A stretch of 64,000 nucleotides of DNA, from positions 23,673-87,672 of the forward strand of contig NZ_JXOK01000062.1 in assembly GCF_000830505.1 (NCBI RefSeq). Direction: 5' to 3'. The DNA is from Vibrio mytili (GTDB lineage Bacteria > Pseudomonadota > Gammaproteobacteria > Enterobacterales > Vibrionaceae). The first letter of the stretch is position 1; every line of letters starts with the position of its first letter. Below the pieces are notes generated by a model. It was not told the DNA's origin, did not search any database, and worked only from the letters and a program-made list of their open reading frames with translations. Position numbers and translations under genes: made by a program. Shown here one piece after another: positions 20,121 through 31,153 of this stretch.

Positions 20121-20294
20121 TACTAGGCAAATAAGGTCCTAGGTCCTAGGCGAGCGCAACGGAGGCTATGTGCCTCTTTGTTGGCATATTTGTGTTTACT
20201 ATTTTGGAATACGGATTACAGAGTACGGAGTCACTGTCTGTACTCCGTACTCTGTGAGCGAAGCGTTCCGAAATCGAAATAGTCTTTTCCTAGG
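20121..20294. repeat. Palindromic intergenic repeat between cobO and asmA
   Basis: A perfect 14-bp inverted repeat (20218-20231 and 20242-20255, ACAGAGTACGGAGT with a 10-base loop) sits inside an outer GGAA/TTCC pair (20206-20209, 20266-20269). The hexamer CCTAGG occurs at 20138, 20145 and 20289, framing the structure, and a related ACTAGG lies at 20122. It looks like a short dispersed palindromic element of the REP/MITE kind, but family membership cannot be shown from one copy. It lies between convergent genes and may also serve as a terminator. Confidence 0.6.
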
Positions 20295-20305
20295 AGCTCA
20301 AATAC

Positions 20306-22384
20306 CTAGTTAAATAGGCCTTTAATTAGACTATCGACCGCTTCTTTCGTTTTCTCATCTTTAATTTTATCCGTGAGCTTTTCGACACCACGGTCAATTT
20401 CTTTGCGCGCTTTCTCTTTAAGAACATCATCGAACACCAGCTTGAATTTCGGATCCGCCCATTTCCCAGAGACATTAATTGGAATGGTAATATCTTTCAG
20501 TTCATCGATATTCTTTCCACCCTGCCCTTCCAGTGTGCCAACGATTGACGTACTGATAGTAAAGTCGACGGTTTCGTTAAGGTAGTTCGCCTTACCATTA
20601 CCACGTACACGAAGCAGTGGGGACTGGGCTTGCATGTCATTCGTAGAAGCAACACCGCCGTTTAGCTTCAATGTCGCAGTCATAGCACTGAAGTCCGTTT
20701 TCTTTACTTCGCTTGTCCCTTCAACGGACTGTCCTTTGAATTTGGCGTAGTTCTCACGAATGAGTTGCGCTACGTTGACCCCGTGCACGGCACCATCTGC
20801 AAAATTTATCATCACGGTACCCGTTAAGTTCTTTTTAATCCCAGTAGGCGTTAAGCTACTGCCTTTCACATTAACGTCAATGTTACCAGTGCCTTCCAAC
20901 TTATCATTATCTGCCACATCAACCAGTAATGGCTGAACATGCACGCCTTTGATGGATTTTTTGACAGTGTATGTCGCAGGGGTCTTGCGTGCATCTAACT
21001 GTGCTTTTGCGTTAACACTACCTTGATAAAGCTTCGAGCTGAACGATGTTAATTCTGCCAAGCCACGGTTAACCGTAAAGCTCGCTTTTACCGCTTGCAT
21101 GTGCGCGTTAGCGGCTTTAAATTTATCGACTGTAATATCCCCTTTAACATCCATTGCTTTCAACGCTGACAAATCTGGTTCAGTTTCAGTAGATGCTTTG
21201 CTTTCTCCTGCAGAGGTATCTGCTTTAGATTCGTTTGGCTTATCCAGACCAAGGAACGAATCCAAATCGATTTCAGGGCTATGCAACGCAAAACGAACTT
21301 GCGGGATATCAGCCAAAGTAACGTCTGCTTTTCCATCAAGCGCAATTGCATTGGCCGTCAGCTTTTCCAGGATAAAACTTAAATGGCTCTTCACGATATC
21401 GAAAGAAAGATCTGAGACCATATCTACTTTCATTGGAGACTGAGGTAGTGATTGCCCTTCTAATGTCGACTTCAGCGTCAATTCGTCTAATTGAACTTTA
21501 CTGATGTTTTTATCTACGGTGAGCTGACCGTCACCTTGCATGGTCACTTGTAAATCAGACACCACCCCTTTTAAGGCATAGGTAAGCTTGTTGGCTTGGT
21601 CAAACTCAAACGTGTCTAGACCAATCGTCGCTGATTCAATCACATTGTTTGGATCCGAGTAACTGGCATCCACATTAACGTTCTTCAGCGCGTAACTTGC
21701 CAAACCTTCTGACACCATGAAGTCTGCCTTACCTTGCGCTGCAAACTTCTGATCATTCATTTCGCCTTTCACCGCAAAGTCTGCGCTCGTCCAGCTATCA
21801 AACGCAAACTCTGAGAGATTCAAAGTAATGTCATACAGCTTAGTAAAATTACCTGCTTGATTATCTTGTATTTCTAGCGAGCTATTCGAGACCGTAACAC
21901 CCGCTAAATCCACTTTCCAACCAGTGCTCGCAGACTGGCTTTCTTCAGGAACTGAAGCCACTTCCTCTTTCTGTTCTGCTTGCTGAGATTGTGCTTGCGT
22001 AAGTGCATCGATGTTCTTAGTGCCATCTTCTAGAATTTCTAAGTAAAAGTCAGCGCCATCAAGAGTGACATTACCAATTTCTAAATGCTGATTGAGCAGC
22101 GGCATAACTGATACGTCAACACCGACCGTCTCGACTTTGAATAGATTTGGCTGACTAAAGCCTTGCGGGTTTTTCAGCGCAGTACGGCCAAGCTCTAAAC
22201 CAACGGATGGAAAAAATTGCCAACTGAGATCGCCCTCGATCACCAGTTCCAAACCCGTTTGTTTCTGTACTTGTTTTACAATAAGAGGCTTAAATTGGTT
22301 GGGGTTAACAAAAATGGTTAACGCCAAAATGGCACCCAAGACGAGTACCACTGGTATCGCGAGTATTATGAGCAGTTTCTTCAT
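20306..22384 (-). CDS. asmA: AsmA family protein
   Basis: 692 residues. One N-terminal membrane helix (about 4-26) is followed by a large periplasmic part rich in beta strands, with the AsmA N-terminal pattern NPNQFKPLIVKQVQKQTG and a C-terminal AsmA_2 region (GTVMINFADGAVHGVNVAQL). AsmA-like proteins are thought to move phospholipid toward the outer membrane, or affect its assembly. The exact role of this member is inferred. A low-complexity Ser/Glu/Ala stretch lies near residues 130-150. It is transcribed alone, downstream of udk's terminator. Confidence 0.88.
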   Translation of the reverse strand: MKKLLIILAIPVVLVLGAILALTIFVNPNQFKPLIVKQVQKQTGLELVIEGDLSWQFFPSVGLELGRTALKNPQGFSQPNLFKVETVGVDVSVMPLLNQHLEIGNVTLDGADFYLEILEDGTKNIDALTQAQSQQAEQKEEVASVPEESQSASTGWKVDLAGVTVSNSSLEIQDNQAGNFTKLYDITLNLSEFAFDSWTSADFAVKGEMNDQKFAAQGKADFMVSEGLASYALKNVNVDASYSDPNNVIESATIGLDTFEFDQANKLTYALKGVVSDLQVTMQGDGQLTVDKNISKVQLDELTLKSTLEGQSLPQSPMKVDMVSDLSFDIVKSHLSFILEKLTANAIALDGKADVTLADIPQVRFALHSPEIDLDSFLGLDKPNESKADTSAGESKASTETEPDLSALKAMDVKGDITVDKFKAANAHMQAVKASFTVNRGLAELTSFSSKLYQGSVNAKAQLDARKTPATYTVKKSIKGVHVQPLLVDVADNDKLEGTGNIDVNVKGSSLTPTGIKKNLTGTVMINFADGAVHGVNVAQLIRENYAKFKGQSVEGTSEVKKTDFSAMTATLKLNGGVASTNDMQAQSPLLRVRGNGKANYLNETVDFTISTSIVGTLEGQGGKNIDELKDITIPINVSGKWADPKFKLVFDDVLKEKARKEIDRGVEKLTDKIKDEKTKEAVDSLIKGLFN

Positions 22385-22485
22385 TTGTTTTTCCTAGCGC
22401 AATTTTTTTAGATTATAGTCAGAGACTTCCAACAGAGAACGAAGTTCAACTCATTTAACTGTAACTGACTAATTTGAAGATAAAA

Positions 22486-22521
22486 AAAAGAAGTGACACC
22501 TAAAGTGCCACTTCTTTTCAT
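22486..22521 (-). terminator. Terminator after udk
   Basis: On the minus strand, GAAGTGGCAC, a loop around TTTAG, then GTGTCACTTC is followed by TTTTTTTT. It begins about 30 bases past the udk stop. Confidence 0.88.
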
Positions 22522-22551
22522 AAAAATAAAGCGATACCGCTTAATCCACGC

Positions 22552-23193
22552 CTATGCTTTCAAAAGTCTTGCAATGTGAGCTTTTAATACATCAATGGCA
22601 ATGCGGTTTTTTCCGCCACGAGGTACAATGATGTCCGCATATTGCTTAGAAGGTTCGATAAATTGCATGAACATCGGACGCACGGTTTGTTGATACTGCT
22701 TAAGTACGGACTCCATAGTACGTCCGCGCTCTTCAACATCACGTTTAACACGACGAAGAAGACAGATATCCAACGGCGTATCCATAAATACCGTCGCGTG
22801 CATCAGGTCCCGTAAACGCGGATCAGTCAGGAGAAGAATACCTTCTAAAATGATCACTTTTTTCGGGGTTAGGGTCGTAGTATTACTTGTTCTAGTGTGC
22901 TCAGAGTAGCTATACTCCGGCACTTCAACCGCTTCACCACGAACTAACTTTTCTAGGTGCTCACACAACAAGTCGTGATCTAACGCACTCGGGTGGTCAT
23001 AGTTAGTCTTTACGCGCTCTTCCATGCTCAAGTGACTTTGGTCATTGTAGTAGCAATCTTCCGTGATAACTCCGATTTGATGGTCGCCAACTTTCTCGCG
23101 AATCTCATTGTAAATGGTACTTGCGATCAAGCTTTTTCCAGAAGCAGAAGCGCCAGCAATACCGACGATTACGCATTGATTATTATCAGACAT
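22552..23193 (-). CDS. udk: Uridine kinase
   Basis: Phosphorylates uridine and cytidine in pyrimidine salvage. 213 residues with the P-loop [11 protein letters not shown] (11-21), [11 protein letters not shown] near residue 45, [11 protein letters not shown] near 70 and [12 protein letters not shown] near 150. Length and motifs match the E. coli enzyme. It lies downstream of apbC with a 190-base gap that contains no gene. Confidence 0.95.
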   Translation of the reverse strand: MSDNNQCVIVGIAGASASGKSLIASTIYNEIREKVGDHQIGVITEDCYYNDQSHLSMEERVKTNYDHPSALDHDLLCEHLEKLVRGEAVEVPEYSYSEHTRTSNTTTLTPKKVIILEGILLLTDPRLRDLMHATVFMDTPLDICLLRRVKRDVEERGRTMESVLKQYQQTVRPMFMQFIEPSKQYADIIVPRGGKNRIAIDVLKAHIARLLKA

Positions 23194-23383
23194 TAGTTTG
23201 CACCCGATGAAGATTTACAGTCACATAAAATAAACCGCATGATTATAGGGAGTTCATACCCTAGTTGCTAGCTGCAATTAGAGTTTAGTCTCAGTTTTCT
23301 GTTCGCCCAGAGCCTACGCTCTGAGCAAACGTTAAAATACGCAACTTTACATCATAAATATTAACAAACCAGGCCTATTAACC

Positions 23384-24460
23384 TTAATTGACCATAGTGA
23401 AATCAATTGCATCAGGCTTTGGCTTTCCTTGCCAAAATAAGCGACTACACACCTGATCAGCGAGTTGCTTATAATATCCTGCATGTTCACTTTCAGGCCG
23501 TCCTGCAACCGTCGGCACACCAGCATCGATATCTTCACGCATTTGAATATGCAGTGGTATTTGGCCCAACAATGCTAAGCCAAATTCTTGCGACATTTTT
23601 TCCGCGCCACCCATACCAAAAATATGCTCTTTAGCTCCACATTGACTACATATGTGGTAACTCATGTTTTCTACAACCCCAACAACAGGGACATTCACTT
23701 TATTAAACATTGCCGCACCTTTACGTGCATCTGCCAACGCTAAATCTTGTGGTGTGGTAACCAGTACTGACCCTGTAACAGGGATCTGTTGAGACAACGT
23801 CAACTGAATATCACCCGTACCCGGCGGCATATCAATGACCAAATAATCCAAGTCAGGCCACTCCGTCTCGTTTAACAGCTGAGATAGTGCTTTCGACGCC
23901 ATAGGACCACGCCAAATAGCGGCTTCTGATTTATCCACTAAATAACCAATAGAATGAGTATAGATGCCATGAGCGAAAATAGGCTCCATCCATTTCGAGT
24001 CGCGAACTTGAGGCTTCGCATCTTCTTGCCCCAGCATCATGGGTACTGAAGGACCATAAATATCCGCATCGAGCAACCCGACCTTCACCCCTGACTGCGC
24101 AATGGCTAATGCTAGGTTAACGGCAGTGGTCGATTTGCCGACTCCACCTTTTGCAGAGCTGACTGCAATGATATTTTTAACGCCTTTAACGCCATTCGCC
24201 ACCTGCGTTTCAAGTGCTTTAACATTGACCAAGATCTGGTAGTCAAATGGTGGAACAACCTTTGACGCTTGTTGCTGTTGAATCCAAACGCAAAGTTCTT
24301 CTTTGAGTGCGTGACTCGCAAATGGCAATTGTATTTCTACGTTGCCCGTAGCCTGAACAACTATGACACCGTGGATATCTGCCCAGTTTTCCACCAACTG
24401 TGGATGTTGAAATTGGTTGAACCAATCACAAAAATCTTGCTTTGAAGTGAACGAATGCAT
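23384..24460 (-). CDS. apbC: Iron-sulfur cluster carrier protein ApbC (Mrp)
   Basis: A P-loop ATPase that binds and transfers Fe-S clusters to apoproteins. 358 residues; the deviant Walker A is SAKGGVGKSTT (about 102-112), with DADIYGPSVP following. The cluster-binding pair is CSQCG near residue 270. The start is set at MHSFTSKQDF (24460), which has a strong AGGAGG ribosome site; an upstream ATG at 24496 lacks one. It is divergent from metG, the same arrangement as mrp-metG in E. coli. Confidence 0.93.
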   Translation of the reverse strand: MHSFTSKQDFCDWFNQFQHPQLVENWADIHGVIVVQATGNVEIQLPFASHALKEELCVWIQQQQASKVVPPFDYQILVNVKALETQVANGVKGVKNIIAVSSAKGGVGKSTTAVNLALAIAQSGVKVGLLDADIYGPSVPMMLGQEDAKPQVRDSKWMEPIFAHGIYTHSIGYLVDKSEAAIWRGPMASKALSQLLNETEWPDLDYLVIDMPPGTGDIQLTLSQQIPVTGSVLVTTPQDLALADARKGAAMFNKVNVPVVGVVENMSYHICSQCGAKEHIFGMGGAEKMSQEFGLALLGQIPLHIQMREDIDAGVPTVAGRPESEHAGYYKQLADQVCSRLFWQGKPKPDAIDFTMVN

Positions 24461-24619
24461 AAATCCTCCTTTTAAGAGCCATGCTACCACTGACATGTTA
24501 GAAGCAGAACCCTAAAAAACTAAGGCATTCCACAGTTTGACACCTTGGAGTTAGTGAGCTCATGGGGTAGTATTGTCCATCAAATCTTTTATACCTATCA
24601 AGAAAAGCGAATATTAAGT

Positions 24620-26695
24620 ATGGCAAACGATCCAAGACACCTTCCTTCAAGGAAACTGCTGGTAACTTGTGCCCTTCCGTACGCTAACGGTTCGATCCAC
24701 CTTGGTCATATGCTTGAGCATATCCAAGCGGACATTTGGGTTCGTTACCAACGCCTACGTGGCAACACTGTAAATTTCATTTGTGCTGACGATGCTCACG
24801 GCACGCCAATCATGCTTAAAGCGCAACAGATGGGTATATCTCCTGAAGAAATGATTGCAGCGGTCAGTGAAGAGCACCAAAAAGACTTTGCAGGCTTTGA
24901 TATTAGCTTTGATAACTACCACAGCACGCACTCAGAAGAAAACCGCGAACTGGCTTCACATATCTATCTAGAACTGAAGAAAAACGGTTTTATCTCGAGC
25001 CGCACCATATCTCAGCTATTCGACCCAGAAAAGGAAATGTTCTTACCGGACCGCTTCGTAAAAGGCACGTGCCCTAAATGTAAGTCTGAAGATCAATATG
25101 GTGACAACTGTGACAACTGTGGTGAAACTTATAGCCCAACAGAACTGATCAATCCTAAATCTGCCGTCTCTGGTGCCACACCAGTTATGAAAGACTCAGA
25201 ACATTTCTTCTTCGACTTACCTCAGTTTGAAAGCATGCTAAAAGAGTGGACTCGCTCTGGCTCACTACAAGCTGAAACCGCGAACAAAATGCAAGAGTGG
25301 TTTGAATCTGGACTGCAACAGTGGGATATCTCGCGTGATGCACCCTACTTTGGTTTCGAGATCCCAGGTGAGAAGAACAAATTCTTCTATGTATGGCTAG
25401 ACGCACCGATCGGCTACATGGGTTCTTTCAAAAATCTATGTGATAAGCGTGACGACTTAAACTTTGACGAATACTGGAAGCAAGACAGCTCAGCAGAACT
25501 GTACCACTTCATCGGTAAAGACATCGTCTACTTCCACAGCCTATTCTGGCCAGCAATGCTAGAAGGTTCTGGTTTCCGTAAGCCTAACAATGTGTTCGTA
25601 CACGGCTACGTAACCGTCAACGGTGCGAAGATGTCTAAGTCTAAAGGCACGTTCATTAAAGCGAGCACTTACCTTGATCATTTAGATCCAGAGTGTCTAC
25701 GTTACTACTACGCAGCGAAGCTAAACAGCCGTATCGACGACCTAGACCTTAACCTTGAAGACTTCACTCAACGCGTAAACGCTGACGTTGTAAACAAGAT
25801 CGTTAACCTAGCATCACGTAACGCCGGTTTCATTGCGAAACGTTTTGAAGGCAAACTGTCTGACAACTTCGCAGAACCTGAGCTGTACAACGAATTTGTT
25901 GCAGCAGCTGACCGTATCGCTGAGCTTTACGAAACGCGTGAATTTGGTCGAGCTATTCGTGAAATTACCGCATTGGCTGACAAAGCAAACCAATACGTTG
26001 ACGAAAAAGCACCGTGGGTTGTGGCAAAAGAAGAAGGCAAAGATCAGGAACTACAAGAAATCTGTTCTGTCGGTATCAACCTGTTCCGCGTACTGATGAC
26101 TTACCTAAAACCAGTCATGCCAGCACTTGCTGCACGTACTGAAGCGTTCCTAAATCAGGAACTGACTTGGGAAAACATTGCTGCGCCACTAACGGGTCAC
26201 GAAATTACTAAGTTCAAAGCGCTATTCAACCGTATTGATCCGAAAAATATCGAAGCGATGATCGAAGCATCGAAAGAAGATGCAGCGGCAGAAATGGCGG
26301 CGAAAGAGAAAGCAGAAGCGGAAAAGAACAAGGCTAGTCAAACTGAGCTAGACAAAGATCCAATCGCTGAAGAGATTGATTTCGACGCTTTTGCCGCAGT
26401 TGACATGCGCATCGCTCGTATTATCTCTTGCGAAGAAGTACCAAAAGCAAACAAACTGCTTAAATTCCAATTAGATATCGGTGGTGAAACTCGCCAAGTG
26501 TTCTCTGGTATCAAATCAGCGTACAAACCTGAAGAGCTAGAAGGCAAGCTAACCGTAATGGTTGCGAACCTAAAACCTCGTAAGATGAAGTTTGGTATGT
26601 CTGAAGGCATGATCCTAGCGGCTGGCCCTGGAGGCAGCGACTTGTGGATTCTTGAGCCACATGAAGGGGCTCAACCTGGTATGCGAGTCATGTAA
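24620..26695 (+). CDS. metG: Methionyl-tRNA synthetase
   Basis: Charges tRNA-Met. 691 residues: a Rossmann domain with the HIGH-type motif HLGH (27-30), a zinc-binding insertion (CPKC...CDNCGETY, about 146-165), KMSKSKG near residue 336, an anticodon-binding helical domain, a charged linker rich in Ala/Glu/Lys near 560-580, and a C-terminal tRNA-binding dimerisation domain ([19 protein letters not shown] to the end). The start is taken at [11 protein letters not shown], as in the family; an in-frame ATG at 24545 would add 25 unlikely residues. Confidence 0.96.
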   Translation: MANDPRHLPSRKLLVTCALPYANGSIHLGHMLEHIQADIWVRYQRLRGNTVNFICADDAHGTPIMLKAQQMGISPEEMIAAVSEEHQKDFAGFDISFDNYHSTHSEENRELASHIYLELKKNGFISSRTISQLFDPEKEMFLPDRFVKGTCPKCKSEDQYGDNCDNCGETYSPTELINPKSAVSGATPVMKDSEHFFFDLPQFESMLKEWTRSGSLQAETANKMQEWFESGLQQWDISRDAPYFGFEIPGEKNKFFYVWLDAPIGYMGSFKNLCDKRDDLNFDEYWKQDSSAELYHFIGKDIVYFHSLFWPAMLEGSGFRKPNNVFVHGYVTVNGAKMSKSKGTFIKASTYLDHLDPECLRYYYAAKLNSRIDDLDLNLEDFTQRVNADVVNKIVNLASRNAGFIAKRFEGKLSDNFAEPELYNEFVAAADRIAELYETREFGRAIREITALADKANQYVDEKAPWVVAKEEGKDQELQEICSVGINLFRVLMTYLKPVMPALAARTEAFLNQELTWENIAAPLTGHEITKFKALFNRIDPKNIEAMIEASKEDAAAEMAAKEKAEAEKNKASQTELDKDPIAEEIDFDAFAAVDMRIARIISCEEVPKANKLLKFQLDIGGETRQVFSGIKSAYKPEELEGKLTVMVANLKPRKMKFGMSEGMILAAGPGGSDLWILEPHEGAQPGMRVM

Positions 26696-26717
26696 TACCG
26701 ATTGAAGTAAAAATACA

Positions 26718-26748
26718 AATCCCTGCTTATTGGCAGGGATTTTTTTGA
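26718..26748 (+). terminator. Terminator after metG
   Basis: AATCCCTGC, loop TTATTG, GCAGGGATT followed by TTTTTT, 23 bases past the metG stop. Confidence 0.9.
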
Positions 26749-26844
26749 ACAAACTCACACTTTTAGTGCGAATTGCACCATAGATATGCAACCTATCTAC
26801 TTCATTTAAAAATAACTGGTTGTTTTTTATGAATTTAATGTCGG

Positions 26845-26857
26845 TGCAAAAATTGCA
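26845..26857. promoter_or_regulatory. Perfect palindrome upstream of the 26900 gene
   Basis: The 13-mer TGCAAAAATTGCA is a perfect inverted repeat (TGCAA-AAA-TTGCA) 42 bases before the start codon. A related sequence TGCGAATTGCA lies near 26766-26776. The position fits an operator overlapping a promoter or leader. The regulator is unknown. Confidence 0.4.
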
Positions 26858-26899
26858 TAACTGTCCTTGCTAGGTCCAAACAATAACAAGGAGTTGGTT

Positions 26900-27709
26900 A
26901 TGTTTGTTTTGATATCGATTATATTATCCGTTGCGATTTTAGCGGGCATGTATCATCTGTCTTCTAAGCGAGAGCAACAACATGCCCGCAGATACGAACT
27001 ACTAACGCTATTACGCGATGTTATCCAGTTACTTCGTCGTCATCGAACGGCGACACATTACTCTCTTCAATTTCGACATGATAAAGAACAAGAAATAGAA
27101 CAAGTTGCTTTGGAGTTGAACAGTAAGTTAAATATTCTGGTTGATACATCACGTTTTGAAAACAAGCCTATGTATCGTGTGCTACAGATTAAAATCGGTA
27201 AAGTGCTAGAAGAATGGCATGACATGTCAGTCGCACGCAACCAGATGGAACACGGTAAGTTAATTCGACACACGCTGTTCTTGATGGACGAGGTAACCAT
27301 TGCTTGGCTAGCTATTGAACAACGAGATGATCTTCATGATGACTATCACATGAACTGGCAGTACATTATGGACAGCCTCGAAACCCTGACCCAACTGCGA
27401 ATTAGTATTAAAAGTATGCAAAGCGCCCATGACAACGATCGTCTAAAACACAATGCGTCAGTTATGTTACGCAAACTGAACAAACTAGCGATCATCGCTC
27501 CTCTAAGTCTCTCGGCTCCTGCCGCCATTGGCTCAATAGAGTTACTGAACGAGTATGTTGAGGGTAACAAGCCTGATTTAACCGAAGAAGCGCTTTATAA
27601 AATCACCTCAGACTTATCGTTGGCTCTGTTTAACACCTATGACCATGTATTGTCTGAGATTGTTGAAAGTCTTTACATACCGTTACCCCGGCTTTCACTA
27701 GCGTGTTAA
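26900..27709 (+). CDS. Uncharacterised membrane-anchored helical protein
   Basis: I do not recognise a specific family. The 269 residues begin with one hydrophobic helix (MFVLISIILSVAILAGMYHL, 1-20) followed directly by the basic stretch SSKREQQHARRYE, so the N-terminal anchor is followed by a soluble, mostly helical body. The segment LLTLLRDVIQLLRRHRTATH resembles the first helix of nitrate/nitrite-sensing (NIT-like) domains, but only loosely. There is no signalling output domain. The start is set by AAGGAG seven bases upstream. It is monocistronic, between terminators, and preceded by a palindrome. Confidence 0.75.
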   Translation: MFVLISIILSVAILAGMYHLSSKREQQHARRYELLTLLRDVIQLLRRHRTATHYSLQFRHDKEQEIEQVALELNSKLNILVDTSRFENKPMYRVLQIKIGKVLEEWHDMSVARNQMEHGKLIRHTLFLMDEVTIAWLAIEQRDDLHDDYHMNWQYIMDSLETLTQLRISIKSMQSAHDNDRLKHNASVMLRKLNKLAIIAPLSLSAPAAIGSIELLNEYVEGNKPDLTEEALYKITSDLSLALFNTYDHVLSEIVESLYIPLPRLSLAC

Positions 27710-27756
27710 TGACCAGACTCTCTGTTGTCAGATTCGCTATTGTCGAGCGTCAAAAA

Positions 27757-27796
27757 TAAAAAGCCGCAGGAGACTGTTGTCCTCTGCGGCTTATTT
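27757..27796. terminator. Bidirectional terminator between the 26900 gene and fadR
   Basis: AAAAAGCCGCAGGAG, loop around ACTGTTGT, then CTCTGCGGCTTATTT. A 9-10 bp GC-rich stem with A and T flanks serves the convergent genes. Confidence 0.8.
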
Positions 27797-27861
27797 CATC
27801 GATAACGTAATGAAAAATTACAGGCAGTTAATAACCTTGAATTCCCATTTATACCAATAAA

Positions 27862-28701
27862 TTAGCTATCATCTTCGGTAAAATTGGTTGGCAATTGTTT
27901 TTTCATTTCATTCCAAATTTGTGCACTTTCCATACCATAGTGGCGAATGACGATAGGCAGTTGCTCACGCTGCGCATTTTCGCAAGTATCTAGGAGTTGG
28001 TAATAAAACTTCAGTGCTAGCTCGCGAGAGGCAGGATTTGAAAAATAGTAGCTACCTACACGATCGTAGAGCTTTTTCAGACCGTTAAAAATGAGACCGT
28101 AGATTTGGTTACCGGAATGAAATGCCAAACGCTGGAAAAGCATGTAGTCATAAAAATTGAAAGTTTTCGCAATCAGAATTTCTTGACGCTTTTCTTCGTC
28201 TTTTTCATTTTCTTCTTTAACGTTTTGCAAAACTTTTTCAGCATAAGGAGAAGTTTGAATAAACTCATCCCAAGAAGCAGCATTCGTTAACGCTTCACAA
28301 GACTCAATAACGTTCCTGATAGTACGTTCAGAGTTCTCTTTATTTACTTTAAAAGCATATCGCATAAAGATAGGGCTGATATTGGTACGTGCCGCGAGCA
28401 AGTCCTCAACGATATTGGTCGCATTATCTACGTCTAACGTCATTAGCGTGTCCAAGATATGCAGCCCAGAAGTCTCCATAAATTGGTTGACTTTTGTCGG
28501 CTTTCCGTGCTGAATTGTTAACCATCCATCACGAGCTAATCGTTGAAGCACCTCGCGCAGCGTGGTTCTGGTCACACCAATAAGTTCAGATAGTTCGCGC
28601 TCAGCAGGTAAAATTGAGCCAGGAGGAAAACGGCCGTTCCAAATGCTCTCGATAATGTACTTTTCTGCAAATCCAGCAGGGCTTTTCGCCTTTATGACCA
28701 T
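27862..28701 (-). CDS. fadR: Fatty-acid metabolism regulator FadR (long Vibrio form)
   Basis: A GntR-family repressor/activator: it represses beta-oxidation genes and activates fab genes until it binds long-chain acyl-CoA. 279 residues; the winged-helix DNA-binding domain is at 1-72 ([29 protein letters not shown]), followed by the acyl-CoA-binding domain. E. coli FadR is about 239 residues; the extra length fits the ~40-residue insertion known from Vibrio FadR, here probably around the Lys/Glu-rich [16 protein letters not shown] segment. The start at [11 protein letters not shown] is the family start. Divergent from nhaB, as in E. coli. Confidence 0.95.
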   Translation of the reverse strand: MVIKAKSPAGFAEKYIIESIWNGRFPPGSILPAERELSELIGVTRTTLREVLQRLARDGWLTIQHGKPTKVNQFMETSGLHILDTLMTLDVDNATNIVEDLLAARTNISPIFMRYAFKVNKENSERTIRNVIESCEALTNAASWDEFIQTSPYAEKVLQNVKEENEKDEEKRQEILIAKTFNFYDYMLFQRLAFHSGNQIYGLIFNGLKKLYDRVGSYYFSNPASRELALKFYYQLLDTCENAQREQLPIVIRHYGMESAQIWNEMKKQLPTNFTEDDS

Positions 28702-29533
28702 TCTACTTTTTATCCAATATTGATTTCTTAGGGTCGATGGCACTCATCATACCACTAGTTGTCACTTATACCCAAATGACTTCAAAACACAGAATTCGCC
28801 GTATTGTTTGCATTCCAATTTCAATAAAATTCATGCGATAAAATTACGCAGTTTTTTCCGTTCTTTGACATAATCAAACAACGGTAGAACATAGGAAAAT
28901 AGCGGGTTTGGGCATTAATTAAAGGGTTTGAGTTAAAAGGTCATAACTTAAGCATACTGGACGGTATCAGTATACAAATAGACACTTACTCAACGTAAAC
29001 ACAAATGCGATATTGGCCCTGTCGCAAAATTTGACAGACACAGTACGTGCCCAAAGTATATTATTTAACCACACTTCCCAAAATCGTCTTTCATCATTAA
29101 AAAATTAATACAACCTACATCACAATTTCATATTTAAAATATGCAAAATTACTTTGTGCTTTCACAGAGTTGTTTTTGTTTAATATGCCTTTTATCGCCT
29201 CTCCTCGTCCTTTAGAATCGAAAGCGATGTTTTTAAAGCCTTTCAATAGATAATAGTGCAGCTCAGATCGCGTTATTAAATAAAAAAAGCCATTTTCTTC
29301 GTATGTACTGCTTTTAGATATTGACTATAGACTACCTCGGTGTAGAGTTTGCGGTCGTAAAGTTAGCAGTGCTTAAGTTCAAGGAAGTAACTTGGCAAGA
29401 CTCCAATAGAACGATGGATTGTTGTTTTACTAAGTTATTGTTTTTTAAGGGCTGGTTAATAAAACTCATAAACATACACCTAGCTGCTAGCAATTAGTGT
29501 CTATTTATAATTTAGTTATTAAAGAGAGTTAAC
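28702..29533. other. Long fadR-nhaB intergenic region, no gene found
   Basis: 832 bases without a credible coding sequence on either strand. It is AT-rich. It must hold the divergent fadR and nhaB promoters. No terminator-like hairpin, clear FadR operator or recognised small RNA could be found by eye. The part at 29320-29420 is less AT-rich and could hold a small RNA, but nothing supports this directly. Confidence 0.6.
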
Positions 29534-31120
29534 ATGCCGATTTCGCTCGGAAACGCTTTTATCAAAAACTTTTTAGGTAAAGCCCCTGATTGGTACAAAG
29601 TTGCCATTATTGCGTTCTTAATTATTAACCCGATTGTCTTTTTCTTGATCGACCCATTTGTTGCTGGCTGGTTGCTTGTCGCTGAATTTATCTTCACGCT
29701 TGCTATGGCATTGAAATGTTATCCACTGCAACCGGGAGGATTACTTGCCATTGAAGCCATTGCCATTGGTATGACCAGCCCAGGTCAAGTGAAACATGAA
29801 TTAGTCGCGAACATTGAAGTTCTACTGCTGTTGATATTCATGGTGGCGGGTATTTACTTCATGAAGCATCTTCTGCTCTTTATTTTCACCAAAATACTGC
29901 TTGGTATTCGTTCAAAAATATTACTCTCCCTTGCCTTTTGTTTTGCAGCTGCATTTCTGTCTGCTTTTTTAGATGCCTTAACGGTTATTGCGGTAGTCAT
30001 CAGCGTTGCTGTCGGTTTCTACTCTATTTACCACAAGGTCGCTTCCGGGAATCCCATCGGGGATCATGACCACACGCAAGATGATACAATTACCGAGCTG
30101 ACTCGTGATGATTTAGAAAATTACCGTGCTTTCTTACGTTCTTTATTAATGCATGCTGGTGTAGGTACCGCACTTGGTGGGGTGACAACCATGGTCGGTG
30201 AGCCTCAAAACCTGATCATCGCAGACCAAGCAGGTTGGTTCTTTGGTGAATTCTTAATCCGCATGTCACCAGTGACATTACCGGTGCTTATCTGCGGGCT
30301 TATCACTTGTGCCTTAGTTGAAAAATTAAAGGTATTCGGTTACGGCGCTGAGCTTCCTAACAATGTTCGTCAAATCCTTGTAGATTTTGACAATGAAGAG
30401 CGCAAAACGCGTACGAAACAAGATGTGGCTAAGCTTTGGGTTCAAGGTTTTATCGCCGTGTGGTTGATTACAGCTTTGGCTTTGCACTTAGCAGCGGTTG
30501 GTTTAATTGGCCTTTCAGTCATTATTTTAGCGACGTCATTTACCGGTGTGATTGACGAGCACTCCATGGGGAAAGCATTTGAAGAGGCGCTGCCATTCAC
30601 TGCCCTACTCGCGGTGTTTTTCTCCATTGTTGCGGTGATTATCGATCAGCAGCTATTTAAACCCGTTATCGATGCGGTACTTGCGGTCGAAGACAAAGGA
30701 ACACAACTTGCGTTGTTCTACGTGGCAAATGGTTTACTCTCTATGGTGTCTGATAATGTCTTCGTCGGTACGGTGTACATTAACGAAGTCAAAGATGCTC
30801 TGATACATGGCGTCATCAGTCGCGAACAGTTTGATTTACTTGCTGTTGCCATCAATACTGGGACCAACTTACCGTCAGTAGCAACGCCAAACGGCCAAGC
30901 CGCCTTCCTATTCCTTTTAACATCGGCACTAGCGCCGCTCATCCGCCTGTCTTATGGCCGAATGGTCGTTATGGCGCTGCCTTATACGGTTGTTTTAGCC
31001 GTCGTCGGGCTGATGGGGATCATGTTCTTCCTCGAACCTGCCACCGCGTCTTTTTACGATGCTGGTTGGATACTACCTCACACTGGGGATTTAACACCAG
31101 TCGCTGCTGGCGGGCATTAA
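29534..31120 (+). CDS. nhaB: Na+/H+ antiporter NhaB
   Basis: 528 residues with about 12 hydrophobic segments. The N-terminus [22 protein letters not shown] and the segment [20 protein letters not shown] are characteristic of NhaB, as are [20 protein letters not shown] and the C-terminal [20 protein letters not shown]. It exports Na+ in exchange for protons at the inner membrane, important for a marine organism. The ribosome site is AAGAGAG. It forms the conserved fadR-nhaB-dsbB group. Confidence 0.96.
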   Translation: MPISLGNAFIKNFLGKAPDWYKVAIIAFLIINPIVFFLIDPFVAGWLLVAEFIFTLAMALKCYPLQPGGLLAIEAIAIGMTSPGQVKHELVANIEVLLLLIFMVAGIYFMKHLLLFIFTKILLGIRSKILLSLAFCFAAAFLSAFLDALTVIAVVISVAVGFYSIYHKVASGNPIGDHDHTQDDTITELTRDDLENYRAFLRSLLMHAGVGTALGGVTTMVGEPQNLIIADQAGWFFGEFLIRMSPVTLPVLICGLITCALVEKLKVFGYGAELPNNVRQILVDFDNEERKTRTKQDVAKLWVQGFIAVWLITALALHLAAVGLIGLSVIILATSFTGVIDEHSMGKAFEEALPFTALLAVFFSIVAVIIDQQLFKPVIDAVLAVEDKGTQLALFYVANGLLSMVSDNVFVGTVYINEVKDALIHGVISREQFDLLAVAINTGTNLPSVATPNGQAAFLFLLTSALAPLIRLSYGRMVVMALPYTVVLAVVGLMGIMFFLEPATASFYDAGWILPHTGDLTPVAAGGH

Positions 31121-31153
31121 AAATTTCTGTTGATTAGGAAACTTATACACGAT

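Noticed and set aside
29146..29175. CRP-like site (TGTGCTTTCACA) in the fadR-nhaB gap
   Set aside because: The spacer between half-sites is four bases rather than six.
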